The position numbers and the translations under genes were made by a program. 64,000 nt of DNA, from NCBI GenBank assembly GCA_963835935.1, contig CAWIHK010000001.1, forward strand, positions 1,612,001-1,676,000, written 5' to 3'. Positions 36,043-45,128 of the stretch are shown piece by piece. Source of the DNA: CAWIHK01 sp963835935 (GTDB taxonomy: Bacteria; Bacteroidota; Ignavibacteria; UBA10030; CAVZMI01). The stretch's first letter is position 1; each line of letters begins with the position of its first letter. A model generated the notes under the pieces. That model was not told the origin of the DNA. It was given only the letters and a program-made list of their open reading frames with translations, and searched no databases.

Positions 36043-36780
36043 TTATGTATAGATTATTTCCCACAGGAATAATCCCTGTGGCGGAGCGGCAAAACCAGCC
36101 GCTGTTCTGTCTTTTGCTTCCATGATCTTTGAGAATTCTTCCAGTGGCGTATATCCACGGCCAACATTCACCATCGTGCCGACAAGCGCACGGACCATTC
36201 CATGTAAAAATCGATCGGCAGAGATTGTAAAGATGATCTGTGAATTACCTTCTTCCCATTCAGCCGAATTGACTATACATCGATGATGTAAAACATCCGA
36301 CTGTGTTTTGCAAAATGATCCAAAGTCGTGCTCGCCGTGAATTTGAAGTGCGCACTTCTTCATCAATTCTATATCAAGTTTATGTTTTACCCACCACTGA
36401 TATTTTCTGTTGACCGCAGAACGGCTCTTTGAAATAAAATATTTATATTTTCGTTCAATAGCTGATTGTCGTGCGTGAAAACTGGCTGGAGCTTCCTCAA
36501 TCGAGCGAAGGACAACATCCTCAGGCAATACTCCATTTAAAGAATGTTGAAGTTCCGGAAGAGGTATTTCTTTTGTGATTCTACAATGGGCTACCTGCCC
36601 GATCGCATGAACTCCGGAATCAGTTCTGCCGGCACCGACAACATCTACCTTTTCCCCGGTAATTTGTCGAAACGCCTTTTGGATTTCATCCTGCACACTT
36701 CTGCCGTTTAATTGAAATTGCCAGCCGACAAATTCAGTTCCGTCATATTCAATCGTCATTTTAAGAGTTCGAACTGCCAT
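36043..36780 (-). CDS. truA: tRNA pseudouridine(38-40) synthase
   Basis: TruA makes pseudouridine at tRNA positions 38-40. The catalytic Asp54 lies in GAGRTDSGVHAIGQ. Other family parts are EYDGTEFVGWQ, LNGVLPEDV, ARQSAIERKYKYFI and FLHGMVRALVGTMVNVG. The length is 245 residues. It is 15 bases ahead of trpD. Confidence 0.96.
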   Translation of the reverse strand: MAVRTLKMTIEYDGTEFVGWQFQLNGRSVQDEIQKAFRQITGEKVDVVGAGRTDSGVHAIGQVAHCRITKEIPLPELQHSLNGVLPEDVVLRSIEEAPASFHARQSAIERKYKYFISKSRSAVNRKYQWWVKHKLDIELMKKCALQIHGEHDFGSFCKTQSDVLHHRCIVNSAEWEEGNSQIIFTISADRFLHGMVRALVGTMVNVGRGYTPLEEFSKIMEAKDRTAAGFAAPPQGLFLWEIIYT

Positions 36781-36792
36781 ACTTGTCCTATA

Positions 36793-36818
36793 TCAAAAAG
36801 CCCCGACTACTCGAGGCT
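36793..36818 (-). terminator. Rho-independent terminator between the DUF5683-like gene and truA
   Basis: On the minus strand an eight-pair stem (AGCCTCGA with TCGGGGCT, one GT wobble) with a four-base loop is followed by TTTTT. It lies 15 bases after the stop of the gene at 36833-37582 and 13 bases before truA. Confidence 0.85.
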
Positions 36819-36832
36819 CCGTGACAAGGTTG

Positions 36833-37582
36833 TTAAAAATTAGTTTCAAATCGTAGTTGGATACCGTCAGGAATTCCCGAGAGCATAGTAACTTCCGGTG
36901 CAATTCGCCATTCCCATTTGCTTGCAATTGATTTATTATAATCGGAGGCAGCTTTCCCGGCGCTTATCGCACTCACAAGATGATTTACAATGATTGCACC
37001 GACGACATAACGAGTGTTATAGAGAATATTATCAGATGAGACACGCATCGCCCTATACTGCTGCCGGTTATCATCAGAATTCCATTGCCATCCATAACCG
37101 GCTTTGGAATTATACAACAAATCAGGAGTTCTATCTTGCATTTTTTTATCGTTATAATCATCTGTATTCATGAAATTTCCTATATTCACGTAGAACAGGT
37201 CATCTTTGCCGTTCTCATCTATTCCTGCATTTATTTTTGCATACGAATGCGCGTCTTTTTGAACAGCGTTACCGTAGATTTCGAAGCTGGCATAAGTACC
37301 CCACAGCGTTGCTTCAGAAATAGTAAAATATTTTCCCCTATGATATCCATCGGCATAATACTCACCGGCACCTGGAAGAATAAGTGATAAAACTGCAGCA
37401 AGGACGACAGATTTTTTTTGTGGTTGTACATCTGATGAAAACAAAACCGGTTTTTCAACCGATGGAATCTGTTGGATATCAGCATTGATCGAAAAAGAAT
37501 CTTTTCGATCTGATCCTGCATAGCTTATACCACACGATAACAGGAAAAAGAATATAATATGGGAAACAAATTGTATTTTCAT
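36833..37582 (-). CDS. Predicted envelope protein, DUF5683-like
   Basis: This 249-residue protein has a signal peptide (ending SYAG near residue 23). The segment VVLAAVLSLILPGAGEYYAD and the next hydrophobic stretch are typical of DUF5683-like proteins of the Bacteroidota and relatives. The C-terminal part (EWRIAPEVTMLSG and a closing RFETNF) looks like beta strands ending in Phe. The gene stands alone behind a terminator. No function is known to me; the family match is by pattern only. Confidence 0.6.
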   Translation of the reverse strand: MKIQFVSHIIFFFLLSCGISYAGSDRKDSFSINADIQQIPSVEKPVLFSSDVQPQKKSVVLAAVLSLILPGAGEYYADGYHRGKYFTISEATLWGTYASFEIYGNAVQKDAHSYAKINAGIDENGKDDLFYVNIGNFMNTDDYNDKKMQDRTPDLLYNSKAGYGWQWNSDDNRQQYRAMRVSSDNILYNTRYVVGAIIVNHLVSAISAGKAASDYNKSIASKWEWRIAPEVTMLSGIPDGIQLRFETNF

Positions 37583-37660
37583 AATATACCTTTAATAATA
37601 AGAAGAAACGAAATGAACCGCAAGTTTCATAATGGAATGACGTTAGAGAAGAACTATACG

Positions 37661-38962
37661 TTACAAATTCATGATTTTGGCCTCACACATTGTATCATCA
37701 ACTTTTTCGATGTATGCCGGAGCGATTGTGTTAAAGAATGATGGAACAGCTTTTGTCCGGACGCGAATATAATTGTCCGTAAATCCTTCCATACTTCCGT
37801 TTGGCTGAACTGTCTCCTCCCATAAAACGGGAAGAGACTTTCCGACATACTGAGAATAGAAATTTCTCTTCTTTAAAACAGATAAGGCACGCAGCACTTC
37901 ACTTCGCCGTGTTCGTTCTTTCGGTTCAATATGGTTCTTCATATCTATTGCCGGAGTATTCGGCCGTTCCGAATAGCTGAAAACGTGCAAATACGACACC
38001 GGCAAATCTGCAAGAAATGAATGAGTTTCTGAAAAATGTTCCTTCGTCTCACCCGGAAAACCTACAATAACATCGACGCCAATTCCAGCATCGGGAATTT
38101 GAATTTTAATTTTTTCTATCAATTCTCGATACTCACGGCTTCCATACCGCCTGCGCATTTGATTTAAAATATCATCATTGCCATTTTGAAGAGGAATATG
38201 AAAATGTTTACATGTTTTCTTGGATTGCTTGACAAATTGAATGATTTCGTCGTTGAGAAGATTTGGTTCGATCGAACTAACACGGATGCGTTCCAATCCT
38301 TCCACTCCTTCCAATTCTTCCAACAACTTAAAAAGTGAGGAATTATTTTTCATTCCATAGTCGCCAACGTTGACTCCTGTAAGCACTATTTCTTTGAATC
38401 CTCGCCTCACCAATTGATTTGCTTGATCGATACATTGGTCGATCGATTGGCTTCTACTTTGCCCTCTTGCTAAAGGAATTGTACAAAAACTGCAACTATA
38501 ATCGCATCCATCTTGTATTTTCAAAAACGCTCTTGTTCTTCCGCCTTCGGCAGAGGAATAAGCCGGACCAAAATCGTTAAGTTCACTTATTGGACCGACA
38601 TGAATTTGAGAAATAGCTATCTTTTTAAATTCTTGGATAATATTGAAAATTGAAAATTTTTCTTTTGTTCCAAGCACGAAATCGACACCTTCGATAGAAG
38701 CTATTTTTTCAGGATCGAGCTGCGCATAACATCCCACAACAAGAACAACCGAGGACGGAGACTGTCGATGGAACCGTCTGATTATTTGGCGGCATTCTCT
38801 GCTTGCACGTTCGGTAACGGAACATGTGTTCAGTAGATATAAATCGGCTTGTTCGTGGTCTTCGACAAGTTGAAAACCGTGTTTTTCAAATTGCTCGCCT
38901 AGAATCGAAGTTTCGGCATAATTCAATTTGCAGCCGAGAGTATGTAAAGCAACTTTTTTCAT
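37661..38962 (-). CDS. mtaB: tRNA (N6-threonylcarbamoyladenosine-37-C2)-methylthiotransferase MtaB
   Basis: MtaB is a radical-SAM enzyme that adds a methylthio group to t6A37 of tRNA. The radical-SAM cluster motif is CDYSCSFC with Cys153, Cys157 and Cys160. The N-terminal UPF0004 domain carries Cys11 (TLGCKLNYAE), Cys47 and Cys78 for the second cluster. The TLGCKLN start marks MtaB rather than MiaB. A C-terminal TRAM-like region is present. At 433 residues it is of normal length. It precedes an unrelated terminator belonging to rpsA. Confidence 0.93.
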   Translation of the reverse strand: MKKVALHTLGCKLNYAETSILGEQFEKHGFQLVEDHEQADLYLLNTCSVTERASRECRQIIRRFHRQSPSSVVLVVGCYAQLDPEKIASIEGVDFVLGTKEKFSIFNIIQEFKKIAISQIHVGPISELNDFGPAYSSAEGGRTRAFLKIQDGCDYSCSFCTIPLARGQSRSQSIDQCIDQANQLVRRGFKEIVLTGVNVGDYGMKNNSSLFKLLEELEGVEGLERIRVSSIEPNLLNDEIIQFVKQSKKTCKHFHIPLQNGNDDILNQMRRRYGSREYRELIEKIKIQIPDAGIGVDVIVGFPGETKEHFSETHSFLADLPVSYLHVFSYSERPNTPAIDMKNHIEPKERTRRSEVLRALSVLKKRNFYSQYVGKSLPVLWEETVQPNGSMEGFTDNYIRVRTKAVPSFFNTIAPAYIEKVDDTMCEAKIMNL

Positions 38963-39027
38963 TATGCTTGTAAGAGAGAGCTTGAAAAAGATTAAGAATT
39001 AGATCAAGATCGAATTTAAAGATATAA

Positions 39028-39063
39028 CAAAAAAGAGTTGGCCTTCGTTCTGAAGACCAACTC
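39028..39063 (-). terminator. Rho-independent terminator after rpsA
   Basis: On the minus strand a perfect 12-pair stem (GAGTTGGTCTTC with GAAGGCCAACTC, one GT wobble) with a five-base loop is followed by six T. It starts 25 bases after the rpsA stop. Confidence 0.93.
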
Positions 39064-39087
39064 CTCGATTTGGAACTGAACTTTAAC

Positions 39088-40827
39088 TTAGTTTGTGCTC
39101 GGAACTTCGTTGATGTCAATTTTTTCTATTCCCACAGCAACGTCCTTCAACGTCATTGCCGGAAGTCTATGCTTTTCGACATATTCGTTCAGCACGTTTT
39201 GATCTTTACCGCGCATATATTCGAGCACGGATAAAACAATTTTTTTGCTTTCTTTATCGAATTCAATCACACGCAATGGGAGTGAATCGCCCGGTTTGAA
39301 AGAGTCTGCAATATTCTTCACAGGTGATTGCGCTAATTGCGATATTGGCACGAATCCATCCACGCCGAGCGGCATCTCGACAATCACACCTTTTTCAATG
39401 ATGCGAACAATCTTCCCTTCAACATCCTTGCCGATGTGATATGTCTCTGCAAATCCATCCCATGGATTGTCAGTTACTTGTTTATGGCCGAGTGATATTC
39501 TGCGTTGATCGACATCTATTCCAAGAATCACGACATCGATCTTGTCGCCTTTCTTCACAACTTCTCCGGGATGTCTGATTTTCTTGGTCCACGAGAGATC
39601 GGAAATATGCACAAGTCCGTCGACACCTTCTTCAAGTTCAACGAAGACTCCGAAATTTGTTAGGTTTCTAACAATGCCATTATGCCTCGAACCGATTGGG
39701 TATTTTTGCATTAGCGATAACCATGGATCGGGCTCGAGTTGCTTCATTCCCAGTGAAATCTTTTTTGAATCCTTGTCGATACTAAGTATGATAGCCTCGA
39801 TCATTTGACCCATCGACACCATCTGCGACGGATGTTTAATATGCTGAGTCCAGCTCATTTCTGAAATATGAATAAGGCCTTCGATTCCTTTTTCGATCTC
39901 AATGAATGCTCCATAGTCTGCGAGTGAAACAACTTTTCCTGTAACCTTCTGGCCAACTTGATACTTCTCATTAATTTTTTCCCAGGGATGTGATTGAAGT
40001 TGTTTCATGCCGAGAGAGATACGTTTCTTTTCTTGATCGAAGTCGAGGACGACAACATTTACTGTTTGATCAAGCTTGACGACTTCCGATGGATGCGTAA
40101 CGCGGCCCCATGAAAGATCGGTAATATGCACTAAACCATCTACGCCGCCGAGATCGACAAAAACACCAAAGTCAGCAATAGCTTTTACGTTGCCTTCGAG
40201 AATTTGTCCTTTCTCAAGACTATTGAGGATGGCCTTGCGCTGATCGGCCATTTCTTCCTCAACCAGAACTTTATGGCTGACAACAACATTTTCAGACGGA
40301 TGATTTATTTTAACGACTTTGAAATCCAATTCTCTTCCGAGGAATGCATCAAAATCACGCACTGGACGGATATCAATTTGCGAACCCGGCAGAAATGCAT
40401 CGATGCTCATAAGATCAACAACGAGTCCGCCTTTAATCCGACGAACACAGCGTCCTTTCAACACTTCACCTGTTTCAAACGCCTTCGTAATCCGTTCCCA
40501 CACGCGCATAAAATCTGCACGCTTGCGGGAAAGAATCATTTTCCCATCTTTGTCTTCGACGCTTTCAAGGAAAACTTCTATCTCCTCGCCGATTTTCAAA
40601 TCATTGAGATTCGGGAATTCATGTTTCGGAACTACTCCTTCCGATTTGAATCCGATATCAATGGACACTTCACTATCACCGATGGCGATAACACGACCGC
40701 GGACTATCTCGCCTTCACTGATTTTTCCCAGTGTGCTTTCATACATCTTTTCAAGTTTTTTGAATTCTTCTTCCGAGTAACCTTTTTCGTCGAAGTCCGA
40801 CACATTCTCGGGATTTACGTCAGTCAT
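39088..40827 (-). CDS. rpsA: 30S ribosomal protein S1
   Basis: S1 binds mRNA on the small ribosomal subunit. The 579-residue protein has six S1/OB domains; the third to fifth show the repeated pattern GVFVDLGGVDGLVHITDLSW, GAFIEIEKGIEGLIHISEMSW and GVFVELEEGVDGLVHISDLSW. I start at the ATG at 40827, with GGAGG six bases upstream; an upstream in-frame ATG at 40857 would add ten unlikely residues. It stands in the conserved cmk-ispH-rpsA order and is closed by a strong terminator. Confidence 0.96.
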   Translation of the reverse strand: MTDVNPENVSDFDEKGYSEEEFKKLEKMYESTLGKISEGEIVRGRVIAIGDSEVSIDIGFKSEGVVPKHEFPNLNDLKIGEEIEVFLESVEDKDGKMILSRKRADFMRVWERITKAFETGEVLKGRCVRRIKGGLVVDLMSIDAFLPGSQIDIRPVRDFDAFLGRELDFKVVKINHPSENVVVSHKVLVEEEMADQRKAILNSLEKGQILEGNVKAIADFGVFVDLGGVDGLVHITDLSWGRVTHPSEVVKLDQTVNVVVLDFDQEKKRISLGMKQLQSHPWEKINEKYQVGQKVTGKVVSLADYGAFIEIEKGIEGLIHISEMSWTQHIKHPSQMVSMGQMIEAIILSIDKDSKKISLGMKQLEPDPWLSLMQKYPIGSRHNGIVRNLTNFGVFVELEEGVDGLVHISDLSWTKKIRHPGEVVKKGDKIDVVILGIDVDQRRISLGHKQVTDNPWDGFAETYHIGKDVEGKIVRIIEKGVIVEMPLGVDGFVPISQLAQSPVKNIADSFKPGDSLPLRVIEFDKESKKIVLSVLEYMRGKDQNVLNEYVEKHRLPAMTLKDVAVGIEKIDINEVPSTN

Positions 40828-40938
40828 TAAACCTCCAAACACTCTTTTCATCATCACCGCCTGAAGCCGTCATCAAAACTTCATGCGTTGTGATAAAAAG
40901 ATATACTCATATTTTTTTAATTGATTGCACTAAGTGAA

Positions 40939-41826
40939 TTATGTGATGACTAAAACTTTTTCTTCGATTTTTTGTTTAACGTGATCCATCAGCCATTGCG
41001 GTGTCGATGTCGAACCTGTAATGCCGACGCTATCCTTTCCATAAAACCATTCATCTTTTAATTCCGAAACATTTTCAATGAAATACGTTGCCGGATTGAC
41101 TTCGCAAGCAATATTGAACAACACTTTGCCATTTGAACTCGCGCGTCCTGCGACAAACACAATCACGTCATGTGATGCGGCAAATTCACGTAATTTCTTT
41201 TCCCGCCCTGAAACTTGCCCGCAGATCGTATCTTTTGCATGGAACTCTATCGCCTCTTGCTCGAAAGAATCTACGACAAATTCTTTTATTCGCCTTGCAA
41301 GTTCATCTCGGATTGCATAAAAAGTCGGTTTGTCCATCGTAGTTTGCGAAAATAGAACCGTTTTCTTGCTGTAATCAATTTTCCCAACTTCTTCAAGCGA
41401 TTTTACGACTATTGCTTTACCGTTTGTTTGTCCGACCAATCCGATAACTTCAGCATGATCTATCTTCCCAAAGATCACTACCTGATAACCGTCATTATAA
41501 AATTTTTTAATCCGTTCTTGAACTTTCGAGACTACCGGACAAGTAGCATCTATCAATTTTATTTTATATCGTTTTGCTTTTTCGTATGTCTCAGGCGGTT
41601 CACCATGTGCCCGGATCAACACTTTTTCACCTTTTACCCTACCCATATCGTTATGAGTAATGGTTCTCAATCCTTTTTTTTCCAGTCGCTGTATCTCCAT
41701 TGGGTTGTGAATAATTGAACCAAGAGAATACAGCTTCCCTATTTCATTCAATTCCAGTTCTGCGATATCGATAGTTCGAATTACACCCCAGCAAAAACCG
41801 GAATTTTTATCGACAGTAACCTTCAT
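40939..41826 (-). CDS. ispH: 4-hydroxy-3-methylbut-2-enyl diphosphate reductase
   Basis: IspH performs the last step of the MEP isoprenoid pathway, giving IPP and DMAPP. It carries a [4Fe-4S] cluster on three Cys, here Cys12 (GFCWGV), Cys96 (DATCPVV) and Cys202 (DTICGQVS). The proton-donating region and conserved His in IIHNP and RAHGEPP are present. The length of 295 residues is normal. Its ATG overlaps the cmk stop by one base (TAATG). Confidence 0.96.
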   Translation of the reverse strand: MKVTVDKNSGFCWGVIRTIDIAELELNEIGKLYSLGSIIHNPMEIQRLEKKGLRTITHNDMGRVKGEKVLIRAHGEPPETYEKAKRYKIKLIDATCPVVSKVQERIKKFYNDGYQVVIFGKIDHAEVIGLVGQTNGKAIVVKSLEEVGKIDYSKKTVLFSQTTMDKPTFYAIRDELARRIKEFVVDSFEQEAIEFHAKDTICGQVSGREKKLREFAASHDVIVFVAGRASSNGKVLFNIACEVNPATYFIENVSELKDEWFYGKDSVGITGSTSTPQWLMDHVKQKIEEKVLVIT

Positions 41827-42503
41827 TATTTTTCCAAAATTGCTTTTGCTTTTTCCAGCACAAATGCTACTTGCTCATCGATGCTGCGCGATGATGTATC
41901 GAGTTCGATTGCATCATCGGCTTTTCGAAGCGGACTAGTTACTCTTAATGAATCATATTTATCGCGATAAATAATTTCATCTTCAAGAGTTTTTAAATCT
42001 ATCGAGATTCCCTGTTCGGCAAATTCACGTGCTCTGCGTTCGGCACGAATTCTGGCATTGGCAACCATAAAAATTTTTAATTCAGCGTTCGGAAATACAA
42101 CAGTCCCGATGTCTCGTCCATCAAGAACCACCCCGCCATCTTTACCAAGTACGCGCTGCTGAGCTACAAGCACTTTTCGCACTTCCGGATAACTACTCAC
42201 AGGACTTACCGCTTTAGTCACGTTAGGACGGCGAATTTCCAGAGTAACATCATGCCCGTCGATATACACTTTCAAAGAACGATTGTGATCGTATTCCAGT
42301 TTCACACTTACTTTTTGCGCTAATTCAGCAACCACTTTTTCATTTTCAGGGTCGATCTTTTCATGGAGAACACACCATGCGATGGCGCGGTACATCGCTC
42401 CAGTATCGATATATAAATAATTTAACCGTTCAGCAACCAACTTTGCGGTAGTGCTTTTTCCCGACGCCGCAGGACCGTCAATAGCAATAATTATTTTCTT
42501 CAA
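41826..42503 (-). CDS. cmk: Cytidylate kinase
   Basis: Cmk phosphorylates CMP and dCMP. The P-loop GPAASGKST is at residues 10-18, followed by YIDTGAMYRAI, VVLDGRDIGTVVFP and the lid region RRAREFAEQG. I choose the TTG at 42503, which has AGAGG upstream and gives the standard start MKKIIIAIDGP; an in-frame TTG at 42530 lies at the predicted transcript start. The length of 225 residues is usual. Confidence 0.95.
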   Translation of the reverse strand: MKKIIIAIDGPAASGKSTTAKLVAERLNYLYIDTGAMYRAIAWCVLHEKIDPENEKVVAELAQKVSVKLEYDHNRSLKVYIDGHDVTLEIRRPNVTKAVSPVSSYPEVRKVLVAQQRVLGKDGGVVLDGRDIGTVVFPNAELKIFMVANARIRAERRAREFAEQGISIDLKTLEDEIIYRDKYDSLRVTSPLRKADDAIELDTSSRSIDEQVAFVLEKAKAILEK

Positions 42504-42538
42504 TGTGCCTCTTGAATCTATTTTTCCCAAAGAGTTAA

Positions 42539-42567
42539 AGTATACGAATTTTCATCAAAATAGGCAA
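42539..42567 (-). promoter_or_regulatory. Promoter of cmk-ispH-rpsA
   Basis: On the minus strand TTGCCT (42567-42562) and TATACT (42544-42539) are separated by 17 bases. The predicted start is near 42532, about 30 bases before the chosen cmk start. Confidence 0.72.
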
Positions 42568-42643
42568 GTTTTTATTGTTTTTATTATATTAGTGAATTAA
42601 AAATTTTAGTTCCTGCTTGATAATTGGGCATTTATGACAATCG

Positions 42644-43198
42644 ATGCGTAAACGAACACATGACGAAATATCGACTCAACGGGTGAGCCGCGGTTCATTC
42701 GAGATGTATCCGCGTCTTCCTATCTACGCACTGATAGATAATGTGCGGTCATTGTATAATGTAGGATCAATCTTTCGTACCTCAGACGGCGCTTGGATCT
42801 CAAAGTTATTTCTGACAGGTTTCACTCCTCATCCGCCGCGAAAAGAAATCGAAAAAACCGCATTGGGTTCTACCGATACCGTACCCTGGGAGTATTACAA
42901 AGATCCGGTCGTCCCGATTCGCCAAATGAAACAACAAGGAATTAAAATTTGTGTATTGGAATTGACGACGAAGAGTTTTCCTTACACAGAAGTCAAAACC
43001 GAAGATTTTCCATTATGTCTGGTGATCGGGAATGAAATTACCGGCGTGTCCCATCCAATTATTGATGAAGCTGATTTCGCAATCGAAATTCCGATGTTTG
43101 GAACAAAGCAATCTTTAAACGTCGGTGTGGCTTACGGTATCGCTGTTTTTGAATTGGTAAGAATAATCAAAAAAAATAATTCACCAACAAATCCGTAA
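42644..43198 (+). CDS. SpoU/TrmH-family RNA 2'-O-methyltransferase
   Basis: This is a SPOUT-fold RNA methyltransferase that uses SAM to methylate a ribose in tRNA or rRNA. The three SpoU motifs are visible: DNVRSLYNVGSIFRTSDG, then LVIGNEITGVSHPIID, then IPMFGTKQSLNVGVAYGIAVFEL, which forms the knot. The 184 residues contain only the catalytic domain; there is no N-terminal substrate-binding extension. The target nucleotide cannot be told from sequence alone. It diverges from cmk. Confidence 0.93.
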   Translation: MRKRTHDEISTQRVSRGSFEMYPRLPIYALIDNVRSLYNVGSIFRTSDGAWISKLFLTGFTPHPPRKEIEKTALGSTDTVPWEYYKDPVVPIRQMKQQGIKICVLELTTKSFPYTEVKTEDFPLCLVIGNEITGVSHPIIDEADFAIEIPMFGTKQSLNVGVAYGIAVFELVRIIKKNNSPTNP

Positions 43199-43352
43199 GA
43201 GAATTTTCAAAATGAAGTTTAAAGAATTAAATATGAAAGATTACTGTGCATTCTTCGTGCTTTTAGGTATCGGTTATCTCTTCATAGTTACACAAAGATA
43301 TCCTTGTTGGTTGAAACACAGATAGTTTAATTATATTTCAAAGGATAGAAGT

Positions 43353-43901
43353 ATGTTTAACGATGCTAGAAGTAAGAAAATAATTATTACTGCGCATTGC
43401 TTAATGAACCAAAATTCTATTTCTGACGGGACTGCAGATTTACCAAGTCAGTTTGATAAGGTCATCAATCTTATAATGGCTAATAAAATTGGAATAATTC
43501 AGTTGCCTTGTCCTGAGGTTGCCTGTCTTGGATTAGATAGACAAGATAAAGATGGCTCTCAAAGAGAGCTTTTACTTGAGAATACTCGCATAAGAAATCT
43601 CATCGAGAAAAAAGAAAATCAAAATATATTAAGAAGTAAAGCAAAAGAAATAGCAATCCAATTAGAAGATTACCAAAAATATGGTTTTAAAATTTTAGGA
43701 ATTATAGGAGTAAATAGATCTCCTAGTTGCGGAATAGAAACAACCACTATCGATGGGAAAGAACAAAATGGACGTGGTGTATTTATCAGCATCATCGATG
43801 AAGAGTTAAGAAAGAAAGGAATAAAAATAAGGATGGTCGGATCAAAAACGAGCAACGAAGAAGAATCGGTAGAAATGATAAAAAGATTTATCGAAAAATA
43901 A
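43353..43901 (+). CDS. TudS-related (DUF523-like) putative desulfidase
   Basis: This 182-residue protein resembles the TudS/DUF523 family and its CD3072-type branch. TudS removes sulfur from thiouracil with a [4Fe-4S] cluster. The possible cluster ligands are Cys16 (AHCLMNQNS), Cys53 (QLPCPEVAC) and Cys126 (GVNRSPSCG), all in the family's positions. Base and codon use are strongly AT-rich, with many AGA and ATA codons unlike the neighbouring genes, which suggests recent transfer. There is no operon partner. The substrate is unknown. Confidence 0.75.
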   Translation: MFNDARSKKIIITAHCLMNQNSISDGTADLPSQFDKVINLIMANKIGIIQLPCPEVACLGLDRQDKDGSQRELLLENTRIRNLIEKKENQNILRSKAKEIAIQLEDYQKYGFKILGIIGVNRSPSCGIETTTIDGKEQNGRGVFISIIDEELRKKGIKIRMVGSKTSNEEESVEMIKRFIEK

Positions 43902-44013
43902 ATAAACTATTTTAGTTCTCTGCAAATGTAACTTTCCCATTTTTACTCCGTAAACAAAACGAAAGATAGAAATAGTTATATATGAATGTACAATACCAAG
44001 GAAGGATTTTTCT

Positions 44014-44472
44014 ATGAAACCGTTCGCGATAATGCGATTTTTTTATCTTTTTATTTTTTGTTTGATTTTGAATAGTCATTCTCAGTTGTTATATGCCCAG
44101 AATGTCAAAGATAGCCTCTTAATACGCGAACAGCATCCTTTTGCACTTAAAATCGGTTTGGAAGGTTTTGGTATAGATTATAGCATTGGAAGATATGTAG
44201 CTATTGATGCAGCTACACTACTTTTTATTAATAATGCACGGCTTCGGTTTTTCCTCTTTGAAAAAAATTCTACACCCTTTGTGGGAATCGGAACAGAATC
44301 AATTGCATGGTTTGATGATCAAAGTTGGATTGGAATTCATCTCGGATGGGAAGTAGCATATAAACATCTGCTTCTTCAGATATCAATGCAACATCAGTTT
44401 TTTCGTCACGGTAAGGAATATGCATCTGGCAGCTTTTTGATACCGGGTTTTTATATTGGATATTGTTTTTAA
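44014..44472 (+). CDS. Small exported outer-membrane-like protein, unknown
   Basis: I do not recognise this 152-residue protein. It has a signal peptide (ending LYAQ near residue 28) and then short alternating strands with many aromatic residues (LKIGLEGFGIDYSIG, PFVGIGTESIAWF, IHLGWEVAY), ending YIGYCF. This fits a small eight-strand outer-membrane barrel. The ATG at 44014 has AAGGAAGGA upstream. It meets the convergent AlbA_2 gene with only five bases between stops. Confidence 0.6.
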   Translation: MKPFAIMRFFYLFIFCLILNSHSQLLYAQNVKDSLLIREQHPFALKIGLEGFGIDYSIGRYVAIDAATLLFINNARLRFFLFEKNSTPFVGIGTESIAWFDDQSWIGIHLGWEVAYKHLLLQISMQHQFFRHGKEYASGSFLIPGFYIGYCF

Positions 44473-44477
44473 GAATA

Positions 44478-45128
44478 TCAGGCAAGTGTAAAATAATCGG
44501 TTTTTTCTAATGTGTGAATGCGTACTACTCCTGCCCTAACGAGCCGGACAAGAGTTCTCGAAGCTCTGCGATCGGAAATATTAATCAGTTTTGCAAATTC
44601 CTTCACCGTGATCCTTTCGTGTTTTTCAAGATGACGGAAAAGTCTTTGCTCGTTCTCTCCAATTTCAATCTTGAGCGGCTTTGCATCTATTCGTTCATCT
44701 CTGAGAACTCGAATAACTTCTTTTGAAGCGATTACGGTTTTATCATTCACTCGGATATAAACCCGTTCGCCTCCATTTTCCTCAGTGGCAGCATCTGCGA
44801 GGAAATAATGAGGCTTATTGTCGCTTTCTGAAACAGTGGCGACAATCACGTCAATGCCATTGACCGGTACGATGTCGATGTCGGGAATCACCGGAGGTTC
44901 ACACAACTGTTCTCCGGCAAAAGTGATTAGTTCTATTTCTGTCTTTTCACTTTCAATGCCGACAATCGTACCATCATCATCGACACCGAATAAAATGCAG
45001 CCGCCATGTGAATTCGCAAATGCCGAAAGAGCGCGAGCTATTTTTTCAGGAGTCGATACTTTTCTCTTGAATTCAATCGTCGAGCCTTCACCCTCATCGA
45101 TCAGTTTGTCAAGATCATGTTTATTCAC
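44478..45128 (-). CDS. AlbA_2-domain (Schlafen-like) protein with C-terminal winged helix
   Basis: The N-terminal 130 residues are an AlbA_2 domain: GEGSTIEFKRKVSTPEKIARALSAF, then NSHGGCILFGVDDDGTIVGI and the later RVYIRVNDKTVIAS. The last 65 residues (VKEFAKLINISDRRASRTLVRLVRAGVV) form a winged helix that likely binds DNA. Such proteins are often annotated as transcriptional regulators or ATP-binding proteins. The GTG start overlaps the mtgA stop by one base (TAGTG), so it is coupled to ruvX and mtgA. The target is unknown. Confidence 0.82.
   Translation of the reverse strand: MNKHDLDKLIDEGEGSTIEFKRKVSTPEKIARALSAFANSHGGCILFGVDDDGTIVGIESEKTEIELITFAGEQLCEPPVIPDIDIVPVNGIDVIVATVSESDNKPHYFLADAATEENGGERVYIRVNDKTVIASKEVIRVLRDERIDAKPLKIEIGENEQRLFRHLEKHERITVKEFAKLINISDRRASRTLVRLVRAGVVRIHTLEKTDYFTLA

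Noticed and set aside
37595..37623. TTGCGG and TATTAT with 17-base spacing before the DUF5683-like gene
   Set aside because: The -10 box ends only 12 bases before the ATG, so the transcript would start after the ribosome-binding site.
39100..40800. Regular internal sequence repeats in rpsA
   Set aside because: These are the six S1 domains of one protein and not a DNA repeat.
43212..43325. A 37-codon frame with one hydrophobic segment between the SpoU and TudS-like genes
   Set aside because: It has no convincing ribosome-binding site and nothing I recognise; such short frames are common by chance in AT-rich DNA.
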